Of a stretch of DNA of 64,000 nucleotides, positions 16,895 through 25,056 are shown piece after piece. Origin of the DNA: Flavobacterium sp. 245 (GTDB lineage Bacteria; Bacteroidota; Bacteroidia; Flavobacteriales; Flavobacteriaceae); NCBI RefSeq assembly GCF_004362055.1, contig NZ_SNXB01000007.1, forward strand, positions 237,309 through 301,308, read 5' to 3'. Numbering within the stretch: position 1 is the first letter of the stretch; each line of letters starts with the position of its first letter. The notes under the pieces are model-generated. The model was not told where the DNA came from, did no database searches, and saw only the letters and a program-made list of their open reading frames with translations. Both the position numbers and the translations under genes were made by a program.

Positions 16895-18280
16895 ATGTAT
16901 TTCAAAAAAATTACTTTATTATTTTTCTTGATTTTAGCCTCAAATGGTTATTCACAAACCTTGTCTTTAAAAGAAGCAATAAAAACGGGTCTTGAAAACT
17001 ATGGTTCGATCAAAGCAAAAAACAATTACGCCAGTGCCTCAAAAGAGACATTAAAACAATCTCGACGTGATTATCTTCCTAATCTTAACTTATCAGCACA
17101 ACAAGATTATGGAACTATTAATGGACAAAACGGTGCATTATATGGATTTAATGGTTTAGGAACTGCTTCTTCTGGACCAGCATTGCCAGAGCAAAACTGG
17201 AATTCTGCCTTTGGTGCTTTATATTTAGTCAACATGAACTGGGACTTTTTTACTTTCGGAAAAACTCAGGAAAAAATCAATTTGGCTAAAATTGATGTTC
17301 GAACCAAAGAAAATGATCTGAAACAGGAAATGTTTCAACAGGAAATTAAAATTTCTGCGGCTTATTTGAATTTATTGGCAAGCCAAAGGTTACTGATTTC
17401 ACAGCAAAAGAATTTAAGCCGTGCAGAAGTTTTCAAAAAGACAGCTGTTGCCCGAGTTAAAAACGGATTATTAGCTGGAGTAGATTCGACCTTAGCAACT
17501 GCCGAAGTTTCAAAAGCAAAAATCGCACTGAATCTTGCCAGAAATTTTGTAAAAGAACAAAACAACAAATTGGTTGATTTAATGGGGGTTGCACCTCAGG
17601 ATTTTATTGCAGATACTTTGTTTGTCAATCAAATTCCAAAAGAGGTTTTAAGATCAACAGCTTCAACTGATAGTCTCCATCCTCTATTACAGTTTTATAA
17701 AACCAAAATTGATTACAGCAACCAACAGGTTAAATTATACAAACGCTTTTATTACCCAACCATGAGTGCCTTTGGTGTTTTGCAGACCAGAGCTTCAGGT
17801 TTTGAAACAGGTTATGCAATAGATCAGTCAAATTTCAGCAGAAATTATTGGGACGGTGTTAATCCGGATCGTTCTAATTATTTGGTTGGAGTTGGAATTA
17901 CTTGGAATTTGACGACACCTTTTAGAGCAAACAAACAAGTGACTTCTCAAAAATTTGTTTCGCAAGGTTTGCAGGAAGAATACAATCAAGCCAGCAGAGA
18001 ATTGCAGTCACAACTGGCTTTCGCCGAAGATAAAATAAAGATTACGCTGGAGAATTATGTCGAAGCGCCAATTCAGGTCAATGCCGCACAACGTGCTTAT
18101 ATCCAAAAATCAACTTTGTACAAAAATGGCTTAACCGATTTGACCGATTTAACACAAACGATGTTCACGTTAAATCGAGCTGAAATTGACCGAGACATTG
18201 TCAACAATAATGTATGGCAGTCGTTTTTGCTAAAAGTTGCTGCGACTGGCAATTTTGACTTATTTATAAATGAATTTTAA
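16895..18280 (+). CDS. TolC-family outer-membrane channel
   Basis: The ATG at 16895 yields 461 residues with a signal peptide (MYFKKITLLFFLILASNGYSQ). A TTG nine bases upstream is rejected as a start. The mature protein has two outer-membrane efflux protein repeats rich in long helices (IDVRTKENDLKQEMFQ..., AEVSKAKIALNLARNFVKEQNNKLVDLMG) and the TolC-type pattern of conserved proline and aromatic positions. It forms the exit duct for the RND permease encoded 12 bases downstream. There is no lipobox, unlike the OprM-like channel of the second RND system. Confidence 0.88.
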   Translation: MYFKKITLLFFLILASNGYSQTLSLKEAIKTGLENYGSIKAKNNYASASKETLKQSRRDYLPNLNLSAQQDYGTINGQNGALYGFNGLGTASSGPALPEQNWNSAFGALYLVNMNWDFFTFGKTQEKINLAKIDVRTKENDLKQEMFQQEIKISAAYLNLLASQRLLISQQKNLSRAEVFKKTAVARVKNGLLAGVDSTLATAEVSKAKIALNLARNFVKEQNNKLVDLMGVAPQDFIADTLFVNQIPKEVLRSTASTDSLHPLLQFYKTKIDYSNQQVKLYKRFYYPTMSAFGVLQTRASGFETGYAIDQSNFSRNYWDGVNPDRSNYLVGVGITWNLTTPFRANKQVTSQKFVSQGLQEEYNQASRELQSQLAFAEDKIKITLENYVEAPIQVNAAQRAYIQKSTLYKNGLTDLTDLTQTMFTLNRAEIDRDIVNNNVWQSFLLKVAATGNFDLFINEF

Positions 18281-18292
18281 TTATAGAGCCTA

Positions 18293-21200
18293 ATGAATTT
18301 AATACGTTTTGCACTCCGCAAACCCATCTCCATATTAGTATTGGTTGCGGGTCTATTTTTCTTCGGAATTGGTGCCATCAAAGATATTAAGGTAGATATT
18401 CTGCCAAAAATGAATTTGCCGGTTATCTATATTGCGCATCCTTTTGGAGGTTACACGCCAGACCAAATGGAAGCTTATTTTGCTAAGACTTATGTTAATA
18501 TTCTTCCCTTTGCCAATGGTGTAAAATCGGTAGAAACCAAAAATATTCAGGGGTTAATGATTATGAAATTAACCTATTATGAAAACACCAATATGGCGCA
18601 GGCTGCAGCCGAATTAAGTTCACTTTCGAACAGGATTCAGGCAGCATTTCCTCCGGGAACACAGCCTCCGTTTATCATTCGTTTTGATGCTTCTTCTCTT
18701 CCAATTGGACAATTGGTTTTGAGCAGTAAAATACGTTCGAATAATGAATTACAGGATTTAGCCAACGTTTATGTACGTGCTTCGTTTACTTCAATTCCCG
18801 GTTTATTATCGCCAGCACCTTTTGGCGGAAGCCCAAGAACAATTGAGGTCAACGTAGATCCAGACTTGTTGCGTTCACACAACATGACGCCAGATCAAAT
18901 TGTTGAAGCTATACGAATCAACAACCAGACCGCACCTTCTGGAAACGTGCGAATGGGCGATAAAAACTATATCACGCCAACAAATAATACCATCAAAGAA
19001 GTTAAAGATTTTGAAAATATTCCGTTATTCAAAGGAAGTGTTCAAAACCTAAAATTAGGTGATGTGGCAACCGTAAAAGATGGTGCCGATATTACACAAG
19101 GTTATGCTCTAGTAAACGGAAAACGTTCAGTTTACATCAGTATTGCAAAAGCCGGAGATGCTTCGACTTGGGATGTAGTTCAGAAATTAAAAGCAGAATT
19201 GCCTAAAATTCAGAGCACATTGCCAGAAGATGTAAAACTATCATATGAATTTGACCAATCTGTTTATGTAATCAACTCGGTTAAAAGTTTAATTACTGAG
19301 GGAATTATTGGTGCGGTTTTAACCGGATTAATGGTTTTATTATTCCTTGGTGACCGTCGTGCTGCTTTGATTGTAATTATGACAATTCCTATTTCGATTA
19401 TTTCTGGGGTTTTATTCCTGAAATTATTCGGGCAAACGATCAACTTGATGTCTTTATCAGGATTGGCTTTGGCAATTGGTATTTTGGTGGATGAAAGTAC
19501 CGTAACCATCGAAAATATTCACCAGCATCTCGACATGGGGAAACCAAAAGCGCTCGCCATTTGGGATGCCTGTCAGGAAATTGCGTTGCCTAAATTATTG
19601 ATCTTGCTTTGTATTTTGGCCGTGTTTGCTCCGGCATTTACAATGGTTGGTATTCCGGGAGCGTTGTTTTTGCCTTTGGCTTTAGCAATTGGTTTTTCAA
19701 TGGTAATCTCCTTTTTATTATCACAGACATTTGTTCCTGTAATGGCAAACTGGTTAATGAAAGGTCATGAAAAACACGAACATTCTCCTGAAATAACTGA
19801 CGATGAAGCGGAGTTTAATGCCTGCGGATTAACTCCAGAATCTGAAAAAGATCTGATTATTCAGAAAAAAGAGTATGTTGAAAGATTAGATACCGATCAA
19901 AACGGAAAAATAAGTCCCTTTGAGCGATTTAAAGTTCGTTTTATGAGAACTTTGGACCGATTGTTTGTTCACAAAAAAATCACCAGTATTACGTATTTGA
20001 TTTCTGCAACAGTTCTAGCAATCGTATTGCTTACTTTTATTGGGAAAGATGTTTTTCCAAAAGTAAATTCAAGTCAGTTTCAGTTAAGAATGCGTGCTAC
20101 AGACGGAACTCGTTTAGAACGTACCGAAGAAAAAGCAATCATTGTTTTGAAAGAATTGAAGAAAATGGTTGGTTCAGAACACATCGGGATTTCATCTGTT
20201 TATGTTGGACAACACCCATCATTATTCTCTATCAACCCAATTTATTTGTTCATGGCAGGTTCGCATGAAGCTGTTTTTCAGGTGAGTTTAAAAGAGTACC
20301 ATGCCGATATGGATGATTTTAAAGATGAGTTTAGAGCCCGAATCAAAAAAGTGCTTCCAGATGTAAAACTTTCTTTTGAACCAATCGAATTGACAGATAA
20401 AGTTTTAAGCCAAGGTTCTCCTACTCCAATCGAAGTTCGAATTGCAGGAAAAGACAAAAAACGAAATGAATTGTACGCCAATCAAATCGTAGAGAAACTA
20501 AAAGCAATTTCGTATTTCAGAGATGTTCAAATTGGACAGCCAATTCATTATCCAGCAATGAATATTGATATTGACAGAACACGCGCTGCCGAATTAGGCG
20601 TTGACATGAATGATATTTCGCGTTCGCTTGTTGCATCAACCTCATCTTCAAGATATACAGAAAAAAATACATGGGTCGATGAAAGAGCGGGATTATCATA
20701 TAACGTTCAGGTTCAGGTACCGCTGAATCAAATGAAAAGTAAAACTGATATTGGAGAAATTCCAGTATTAAAAAATTCGCTTCGTCCCGTTTTAAGTGAC
20801 GTTGCAAAAATTACACCTGGCTTTGTAAGCGGTGAAAACGACAATTTAGGGGCAATGCCATACATTACTGTTACAGCAAACATCAATCAGACCGATTTGG
20901 GGACGGCCACAAAAGATGTTGCAACAACAATAAATTCATTGGGTGAATTACCTAGGGGGTTATTCATTACACCAATTGGTTTAAGTAAAGTATTGGAGGA
21001 AACATTAAGCAGTTTGCAAGTTGGGTTATTGGTTGCCATTTTTGTAATCTTCTTAATGTTGGCCGCTAATTTCCAATCGTTCAAAGTTTCGCTGGTTATT
21101 TTAACAACAGTTCCAGCGGTAGTTTTAGGCGCTTTAATAATGCTGACATTAACTGGTTCAACATTGAATTTACAGTCGTACATGGGAATTATCATGTCGG

Positions 21201-21577
21201 TTGGGGTTTCGATTGCGAATGCCGTTTTATTAGTCACCAATGCCGAACAATTGCGAAAACGAAACGGAAATGCATTAGAATCGGCACGTGAAGCTGCGGC
21301 GCTGCGTCTTCGTCCAATTATCATGACATCTGTTGCGATGATTGCGGGAATGTTGCCAATGGCAATTGGTCATGGCGAAGGAGGCGATCAGGTTTCTCCG
21401 TTAGGAAGAGCGGTTATTGGCGGATTATTATTTTCTACTTTTGCCGTATTACTAATTCTGCCTCAGATATTTGCTTGGGCACAAGAAAAAACAACAACAC
21501 AATCTGTTTCTTTAGATCCTGAAGACGAAGAAAGCATCCATTATATCTCATCTTTAAAACCAAAAAATGAACACTAA
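18293..21577 (+). CDS. RND efflux permease with EF-hand-like loop and altered proton relay
   Basis: A 1094-residue AcrB-superfamily permease with the usual two repeats of six helices and two large periplasmic domains. Around residues 495-560, in the cytoplasmic connector between helices 6 and 7, there is an extra acidic segment containing a perfect 12-residue EF-hand loop DTDQNGKISPFE (533-544) between two predicted helices. Helix 4 has Asp400-Glu401 in GILVDESTV instead of the usual Asp-Asp, and helix 10 has Ala975 in SIANAVLL where AcrB has Lys940. Gene order is channel-permease-adaptor. The substrate is unknown; the divergent LytTR system probably controls it. Confidence 0.9.
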   Translation: MNLIRFALRKPISILVLVAGLFFFGIGAIKDIKVDILPKMNLPVIYIAHPFGGYTPDQMEAYFAKTYVNILPFANGVKSVETKNIQGLMIMKLTYYENTNMAQAAAELSSLSNRIQAAFPPGTQPPFIIRFDASSLPIGQLVLSSKIRSNNELQDLANVYVRASFTSIPGLLSPAPFGGSPRTIEVNVDPDLLRSHNMTPDQIVEAIRINNQTAPSGNVRMGDKNYITPTNNTIKEVKDFENIPLFKGSVQNLKLGDVATVKDGADITQGYALVNGKRSVYISIAKAGDASTWDVVQKLKAELPKIQSTLPEDVKLSYEFDQSVYVINSVKSLITEGIIGAVLTGLMVLLFLGDRRAALIVIMTIPISIISGVLFLKLFGQTINLMSLSGLALAIGILVDESTVTIENIHQHLDMGKPKALAIWDACQEIALPKLLILLCILAVFAPAFTMVGIPGALFLPLALAIGFSMVISFLLSQTFVPVMANWLMKGHEKHEHSPEITDDEAEFNACGLTPESEKDLIIQKKEYVERLDTDQNGKISPFERFKVRFMRTLDRLFVHKKITSITYLISATVLAIVLLTFIGKDVFPKVNSSQFQLRMRATDGTRLERTEEKAIIVLKELKKMVGSEHIGISSVYVGQHPSLFSINPIYLFMAGSHEAVFQVSLKEYHADMDDFKDEFRARIKKVLPDVKLSFEPIELTDKVLSQGSPTPIEVRIAGKDKKRNELYANQIVEKLKAISYFRDVQIGQPIHYPAMNIDIDRTRAAELGVDMNDISRSLVASTSSSRYTEKNTWVDERAGLSYNVQVQVPLNQMKSKTDIGEIPVLKNSLRPVLSDVAKITPGFVSGENDNLGAMPYITVTANINQTDLGTATKDVATTINSLGELPRGLFITPIGLSKVLEETLSSLQVGLLVAIFVIFLMLAANFQSFKVSLVILTTVPAVVLGALIMLTLTGSTLNLQSYMGIIMSVGVSIANAVLLVTNAEQLRKRNGNALESAREAAALRLRPIIMTSVAMIAGMLPMAIGHGEGGDQVSPLGRAVIGGLLFSTFAVLLILPQIFAWAQEKTTTQSVSLDPEDEESIHYISSLKPKNEH

Positions 21578-22655
21578 AATTATAAAATATAGCGCGCTGT
21601 TTTTTACAGCATTATTTTTCCTGAACAGCTGTAATTCAAAAAAAGAAGAAGTTGTTACGGCAGAAATCGAACCTAAAACAGAGACTTTTCTTTTGCAAAA
21701 AGAAAAACTGACTACCGAATTGCGTTTACCAGCCGAATTAACTGGTTTTCAACAAGTAGATTTATATGCAAAAGTGAGCAGTTTCGTAAAATTGCTTAAA
21801 GTTGATATTGGTACCAAAGTAAAAAAAGGACAGCTTTTGATTGTTTTGGAAGCACCTGAAATCAGTTCACAATTGGCTGCAGCCGAATCGAGATTAAAAT
21901 CGATGGAAGCCATTTACGCAACCAGCAAAAGCACGTACAACCGTTTGTACGAAACCAGCAAAGTGGAAGGAACGATTTCTAAAAATGATTTAGAAATGGC
22001 CAACGGAAAGAAAAATTCTGATTATGCACAATATCAGGCAGCAGTTGCCGCGCACAAAGAAGTTTCGATTATGAGAGGTTATCTTGAAATCCGCGCTCCG
22101 TTTGATGGCGTTGTAGCCGCTAGAAATGTGAATTTAGGAACATTTGTTGGTCCGGCAGGAAAAGGTTCAGATTTGCCTTTATTGACAATTCAGCAGCAGG
22201 ATAAATTACGTTTGGCAGTTTCTGTTCCAGAACTTTATACAGGATATCTGCATACTGGCGACGAAATGAGTTTTAATGTAAAATCATTGCCAGAAACGTT
22301 TAAAGCTACTATTACCAGAATGTCTGGTGCGTTAGATTTAAAACTGCGTTCTGAGCGTGTAGAAATGGACGTTCATAATACCAAAAAAGATTTATTACCT
22401 GGAATGGTTGCCGAAGTACTTTTACCGCTTAACGCAAAAGACAGCACATTTGTAGTGCCAAAATCAGCAGTAGTAAATGCGGCAGAAGGTGTTTTTGTAA
22501 TCAAAGTAGTGAATCACAAAGCAACACGTGTTGATGTAAAAAGAGGAAGAGAAATCGACGATAAAATTGAAATTTTCGGTGATTTAAACCCAAAAGATAA
22601 ACTGGTAAAAATTGCCAGCGAAGAAACTAAGGAAGGCGATACAATAAACGAATAA
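21567..22655 (+). CDS. RND periplasmic adaptor lipoprotein
   Basis: A 362-residue membrane-fusion protein. The lipobox FLNSC gives an acylated Cys22. It shows the lipoyl halves (VDLYAKVSSFVKLLKVDIGTKVKKGQLLIVLEAPE and LEIRAPFDGVVAARNVNLGTFV), the intervening helical hairpin (about 85-165), a beta-barrel domain and the membrane-proximal domain with VPKSAVVNAAEGVFVIKV. Its start overlaps the end of the permease gene by 11 bases, so translation is coupled. An intrinsic terminator lies about 110 bases after its stop. Confidence 0.9.
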   Translation: MNTKIIKYSALFFTALFFLNSCNSKKEEVVTAEIEPKTETFLLQKEKLTTELRLPAELTGFQQVDLYAKVSSFVKLLKVDIGTKVKKGQLLIVLEAPEISSQLAAAESRLKSMEAIYATSKSTYNRLYETSKVEGTISKNDLEMANGKKNSDYAQYQAAVAAHKEVSIMRGYLEIRAPFDGVVAARNVNLGTFVGPAGKGSDLPLLTIQQQDKLRLAVSVPELYTGYLHTGDEMSFNVKSLPETFKATITRMSGALDLKLRSERVEMDVHNTKKDLLPGMVAEVLLPLNAKDSTFVVPKSAVVNAAEGVFVIKVVNHKATRVDVKRGREIDDKIEIFGDLNPKDKLVKIASEETKEGDTINE

Positions 22656-22764
22656 CCTGCGTTTAGTCTTCTTTTTAGTAGATTACCCAAAAACTGTACG
22701 CATTTATTAATGCGGCATTTTAAAATTTGATTTGGTTTTAAAATGCAAATTAAAATTTTGCCTA

Positions 22765-22798
22765 AAAGGGCGGTGCTATTGGTGCCGCCCTTTTTTTT
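22765..22798 (+). terminator. Terminator of the first RND operon
   Basis: AAAAGGGCGG pairs with CCGCCCTTTT around a loop and is followed by more T residues. It closes the TolC-permease-adaptor transcript. Confidence 0.85.
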
Positions 22799-22836
22799 GT
22801 GGTAAAAAATTAGTCTCGCAATCCCAATAGCTATCG

Positions 22837-22869
22837 GGTTATTCCGTGTTCTGCATTTGGTGGGCAATA
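22837..22869 (-). pseudogene. Cupin relic (YCPPNAEHGIT)
   Basis: The minus strand reads YCPPNAEHGIT, which matches residues YCPPNAEHGIS of the intact cupin at 25958-26395 except for the last residue. The fragment is cut on both sides by palindromic elements (the ccgatagctatcggg palindrome and the first 95-bp element). There is no start or stop, so it is a decayed remnant. Confidence 0.7.
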
Positions 22870-22875
22870 TAACCC

Positions 22876-22970
22876 CGATAGCGCGGATTTGCAATCCGTG
22901 CCCGCAACAGTTTTACACAATGCAGGTATAACCAATCTTTGCGGGCACGGATTACAAATCCGCGCTATCG
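22876..22970. repeat. 95-bp palindromic element, copy 1
   Basis: The ends CGATAGCGCGGATTT and exact complement flank a core with further pairing (AATCCGTGCCCGCAA and its complement). Copies 2 and 3 are at 23015-23109 and 24066-24160. Copies 1 and 2 also share the following ~38 bp, so they form a tandem duplication with a 139-bp period. Confidence 0.9.
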
Positions 22971-23014
22971 AATGTGTAGACATCGTGATGATTTTATTTA
23001 TAGTTTTTGAAACC

Positions 23015-23109
23015 CGTTAGCGCGGATTTGTAATCCGTGCCCGCAACAGTTTTACACAATGCAGGTATAACCAATCTTTGCGGGCACGGATTGCAAATCC
23101 GCGCTATCG
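23015..23109. repeat. 95-bp palindromic element, copy 2
   Basis: Identical in layout to copy 1, with end CGTTAGCGCGGATTT on the left and GCGCTATCG on the right. Paired single-base changes between copies (gcaatcc versus gtaatcc) fall within the stems or loops. Confidence 0.9.
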
Positions 23110-23255
23110 AATGTGTAGACATTGTGATGATTTTATTTATAGTTTTCTAAAGCGTTTAAAATGTTTATTTTTAAACGCTTTTTTATCAGCATTGTTTAAG
23201 ACTTCTACTATTTTAGAAATAAAATTAACTTGTATTATTTGTAAGAAATTTTAAA

Positions 23256-23263
23256 TATATTTG
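23256..23263 (+). promoter_or_regulatory. TATATTTG -7 box of the DUF4253 lipoprotein gene
   Basis: TATATTTG fits TAnnTTTG and lies 70 bases before the ATG. A TTTG occurs upstream, but with a shorter than usual spacer. Confidence 0.4.
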
Positions 23264-23332
23264 AAATCAAAGACCATCTTTTAAACTCTAATTCAAATCA
23301 TTAAAATCATTATCCAAAACCAATTCATTAAA

Positions 23333-23986
23333 ATGAAACAAAAACTACTACTTGCCACACTAGGAATCTCTTTATTATTTGGCTGCAGCCAAAAAAACAA
23401 TTTAACCTCGACTGAAACCGAATTAGTAAAAAAAATAAACTTTAACTCCGATTTAATTGTAGAACTAAAAGAACTTACAAAAAGTGATTTTAAACAACTG
23501 CCCGCAATTGACGGAGAAACAGGAGAAATGTACAACGATAAGTTTTACGATGGTGTTTTTACCGAGACTACAGAAGATCAAGCTGTCGAATATGTAAAAA
23601 AGCTTAAAAATAAATTTAGAGAGAACGGTTATTTGATTTTTGAATTTGAAAGTAATGACAATAAAAAAGGAGTTGCTGTAATTAAAGGTACAGATGATCT
23701 AGACATTCTGAGATACAGAAGAACTGACGGAATTAACTATGATTTGGACAATACAGCTGTAGTTGAAAAAATTTCTGAATGGAAAACAAAATACGGTCTA
23801 ATAGTAATAGGTTGCAGTAGAGATTGGGTTCATATTGAATTTGATAAATTACCATCTGATTTGGATTCTTTTTCAAAAGAAGTGTATGCTTTTTGTCCTG
23901 ATTCTGTTGACCAAGGTGTTGGCAGTCTAAAAAATTTAAAAGAAGCAATTAAAGAAATGAATGGATTATGGTTGTGGTGGGATTAG
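23333..23986 (+). CDS. Lipoprotein with DUF4253-like C-terminus
   Basis: A 217-residue protein with a lipobox (SLLFGC, acylated Cys18). The C-terminal half ends with the pattern YAFCPDSVDQGVGSLKNLKEAIKEMNGLWLWWD, which resembles the terminal signature of DUF4253 proteins (FCPD, DQG, LWWD). The middle has mixed alpha/beta character, with GLIVIGCSRDWVHIEFDKLP. DUF4253 is of unknown function and is often found near toxin-immunity genes in Bacteroidetes and others. It stands alone between palindromic repeats. Confidence 0.6.
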   Translation: MKQKLLLATLGISLLFGCSQKNNLTSTETELVKKINFNSDLIVELKELTKSDFKQLPAIDGETGEMYNDKFYDGVFTETTEDQAVEYVKKLKNKFRENGYLIFEFESNDNKKGVAVIKGTDDLDILRYRRTDGINYDLDNTAVVEKISEWKTKYGLIVIGCSRDWVHIEFDKLPSDLDSFSKEVYAFCPDSVDQGVGSLKNLKEAIKEMNGLWLWWD

Positions 23987-24065
23987 TTATAGCGAGTAAT
24001 TTTTCATAAATTAATTTTAGTAACTGCAAAACCTTCTTAATATCAAAAATTGTTTTACAAAACTC

Positions 24066-24160
24066 CGTTAGCGCGGATTTGTAATCCGTGCCCGCAACAG
24101 TTTTACACAATGCAGGTATAACCAATCTTTGCGGGCACGGATTACAAATCCGCGCTATCG
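24066..24160. repeat. 95-bp palindromic element, copy 3
   Basis: This copy has the same ends and core as copies 1 and 2, but without the shared 38-bp downstream flank. That shows the mobile or duplicating unit is the 95-bp palindrome itself. Confidence 0.9.
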
Positions 24161-24187
24161 AAATCTTCGATAAACATACAGCCAAAA

Positions 24188-24240
24188 TGGCCAATCTTTG
24201 TCGAGCTACTTGCGAGGATTTCTCGTTCCTCGAAATGACA
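24188..24240. repeat. Half copy of the gtcattgcgagg/cctcgttcctcgg repeat
   Basis: Similar to the right half of the element at 63814-63910, including ccaatctttgtcgagctact and ttcctcgaaatgac. The left half is missing, so this is a truncated copy. Confidence 0.6.
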
Positions 24241-24275
24241 AACTAACGGAAATATTCTTATGAAAATGACTGGCC

Positions 24276-24330
24276 TAGCCCCGATAGAAGTGGAAATCCT
24301 TTTGTGCCGGGGTTCGGCACAAAAGATTGC
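24276..24330 (+). ncRNA. Flavo-1-like structured element, copy A
   Basis: AGCCCCGAT is followed by a stem ATCCTTTTGTGCC / GGCACAAAAGAT closing a GGGGTTC loop. The same arrangement with compensating stem changes is at 26709-26776. The layout resembles what I recall of the flavo-1 RNA motif of Flavobacteria, but that match is from memory. The 3' part of this copy diverges. Confidence 0.4.
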
Positions 24331-24409
24331 CCCCAGCTGGCGCGAGCGTCTCGCTCGTGAACGCAAGATTGTGAAAAAAAATAGGATTAAATTGAATAAA
24401 TAAATAAAA

Positions 24410-24880
24410 ATGGCCCATTTTGTAAGATCTCGGATAACGACAAAAGACAAACTAACTGGTATACCTACCGAAATAATTCACTTTATCAGCAATTCATATA
24501 TTCACTTTCCTCTACAAATTTCTTTTGCAATCGAAGATGTACGAAATGAATTTGGAAAATATGAAAGTATTGAGGAACTAAGTAAAAACAAATCTAATTT
24601 ATTAGAAGAAACCTTAGAAATTATTGAACTAGTGGAAAGATTGAAAATTGAGAATTTTCTAGTCGAATTTCTTGAAGATGTTGGCGATCATTACCCACTT
24701 AGCGAATTCATTCAATTTGTAGTTGCAAACAAAAAAATAGTAAAAGAAAGCATTCTAAGCAACGTCGATGAAGAAGGAAATCTTTATTGTGAGTCTCTTC
24801 TAGGATTTGATTACCAACTTGAGGAAGCGCCCTTTACGTCATATGAAAGTGCAAAAAGAAAATACTTTAAACTGACATGA
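24410..24880 (+). CDS. Conserved-looking hypothetical protein
   Basis: A 156-residue cytoplasmic protein with no signal peptide or membrane segment. The sequence alternates helical, acidic segments (FAIEDVRNEFGKYESIEELSKNKSNLLEETLEIIELVERLKIENFLVEFLEDVGDHYPLSEFIQFV) and ends FDYQLEEAPFTSYESAKRKYFKLT. I recognise no family. Its codon use and the presence of an ATG with A-rich leader suggest that it is a real gene. It is embedded in a repeat-rich region, which may point to recent gain. Confidence 0.6.
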   Translation: MAHFVRSRITTKDKLTGIPTEIIHFISNSYIHFPLQISFAIEDVRNEFGKYESIEELSKNKSNLLEETLEIIELVERLKIENFLVEFLEDVGDHYPLSEFIQFVVANKKIVKESILSNVDEEGNLYCESLLGFDYQLEEAPFTSYESAKRKYFKLT

Positions 24881-24897
24881 ATAAGTAGACAACTACC

Positions 24898-24958
24898 TTA
24901 AATCTTTTTAATAATCAAGTACTTTAAATCTGTTTTTACAGCATTACTGCAACCATAT
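24898..24958 (-). pseudogene. Cupin C-terminal relic
   Basis: The minus strand reads KYGCSNAVKTDLKYLIIKKI and a stop, aligning with EHGISNAGKTDLKYLVIKKDLK, the C-terminus of the intact cupin at 25958-26395. Upstream similarity ends abruptly, so only the last ~20 codons survive. Confidence 0.7.
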
Positions 24959-25056
24959 TTTCATTTATGAATTCCTGAGTACTATATCTCTTATAAAAAA
25001 ATGTAACTTTACACGCAACCTTTTAGCAAAAAACTCATCTATTTAATAAAAACTAT

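Larger units (their letters stand above)
22799..23332. other. Repeat-filled intergenic region
   Basis: This 534-bp stretch holds a near-palindrome related to cccgatagctatcggg (22823-22838), a cupin relic, two copies of a 95-bp palindromic element in tandem, and the promoter of the downstream lipoprotein. No intact gene is seen. Confidence 0.75.
23987..24409. other. Repeat-filled intergenic region
   Basis: This 423-bp stretch contains the third 95-bp palindromic element, a half copy of the gtcattgcgagg repeat, a flavo-1-like structure and a hairpin with gcgagcgtctcgctcg. No gene is seen. Confidence 0.75.

Noticed and set aside
22514..22894. 126-residue minus-strand frame after the first RND operon
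   Set aside because: It runs through the terminator and the end of the adaptor gene, and it is in a different frame from the cupin relic it covers.
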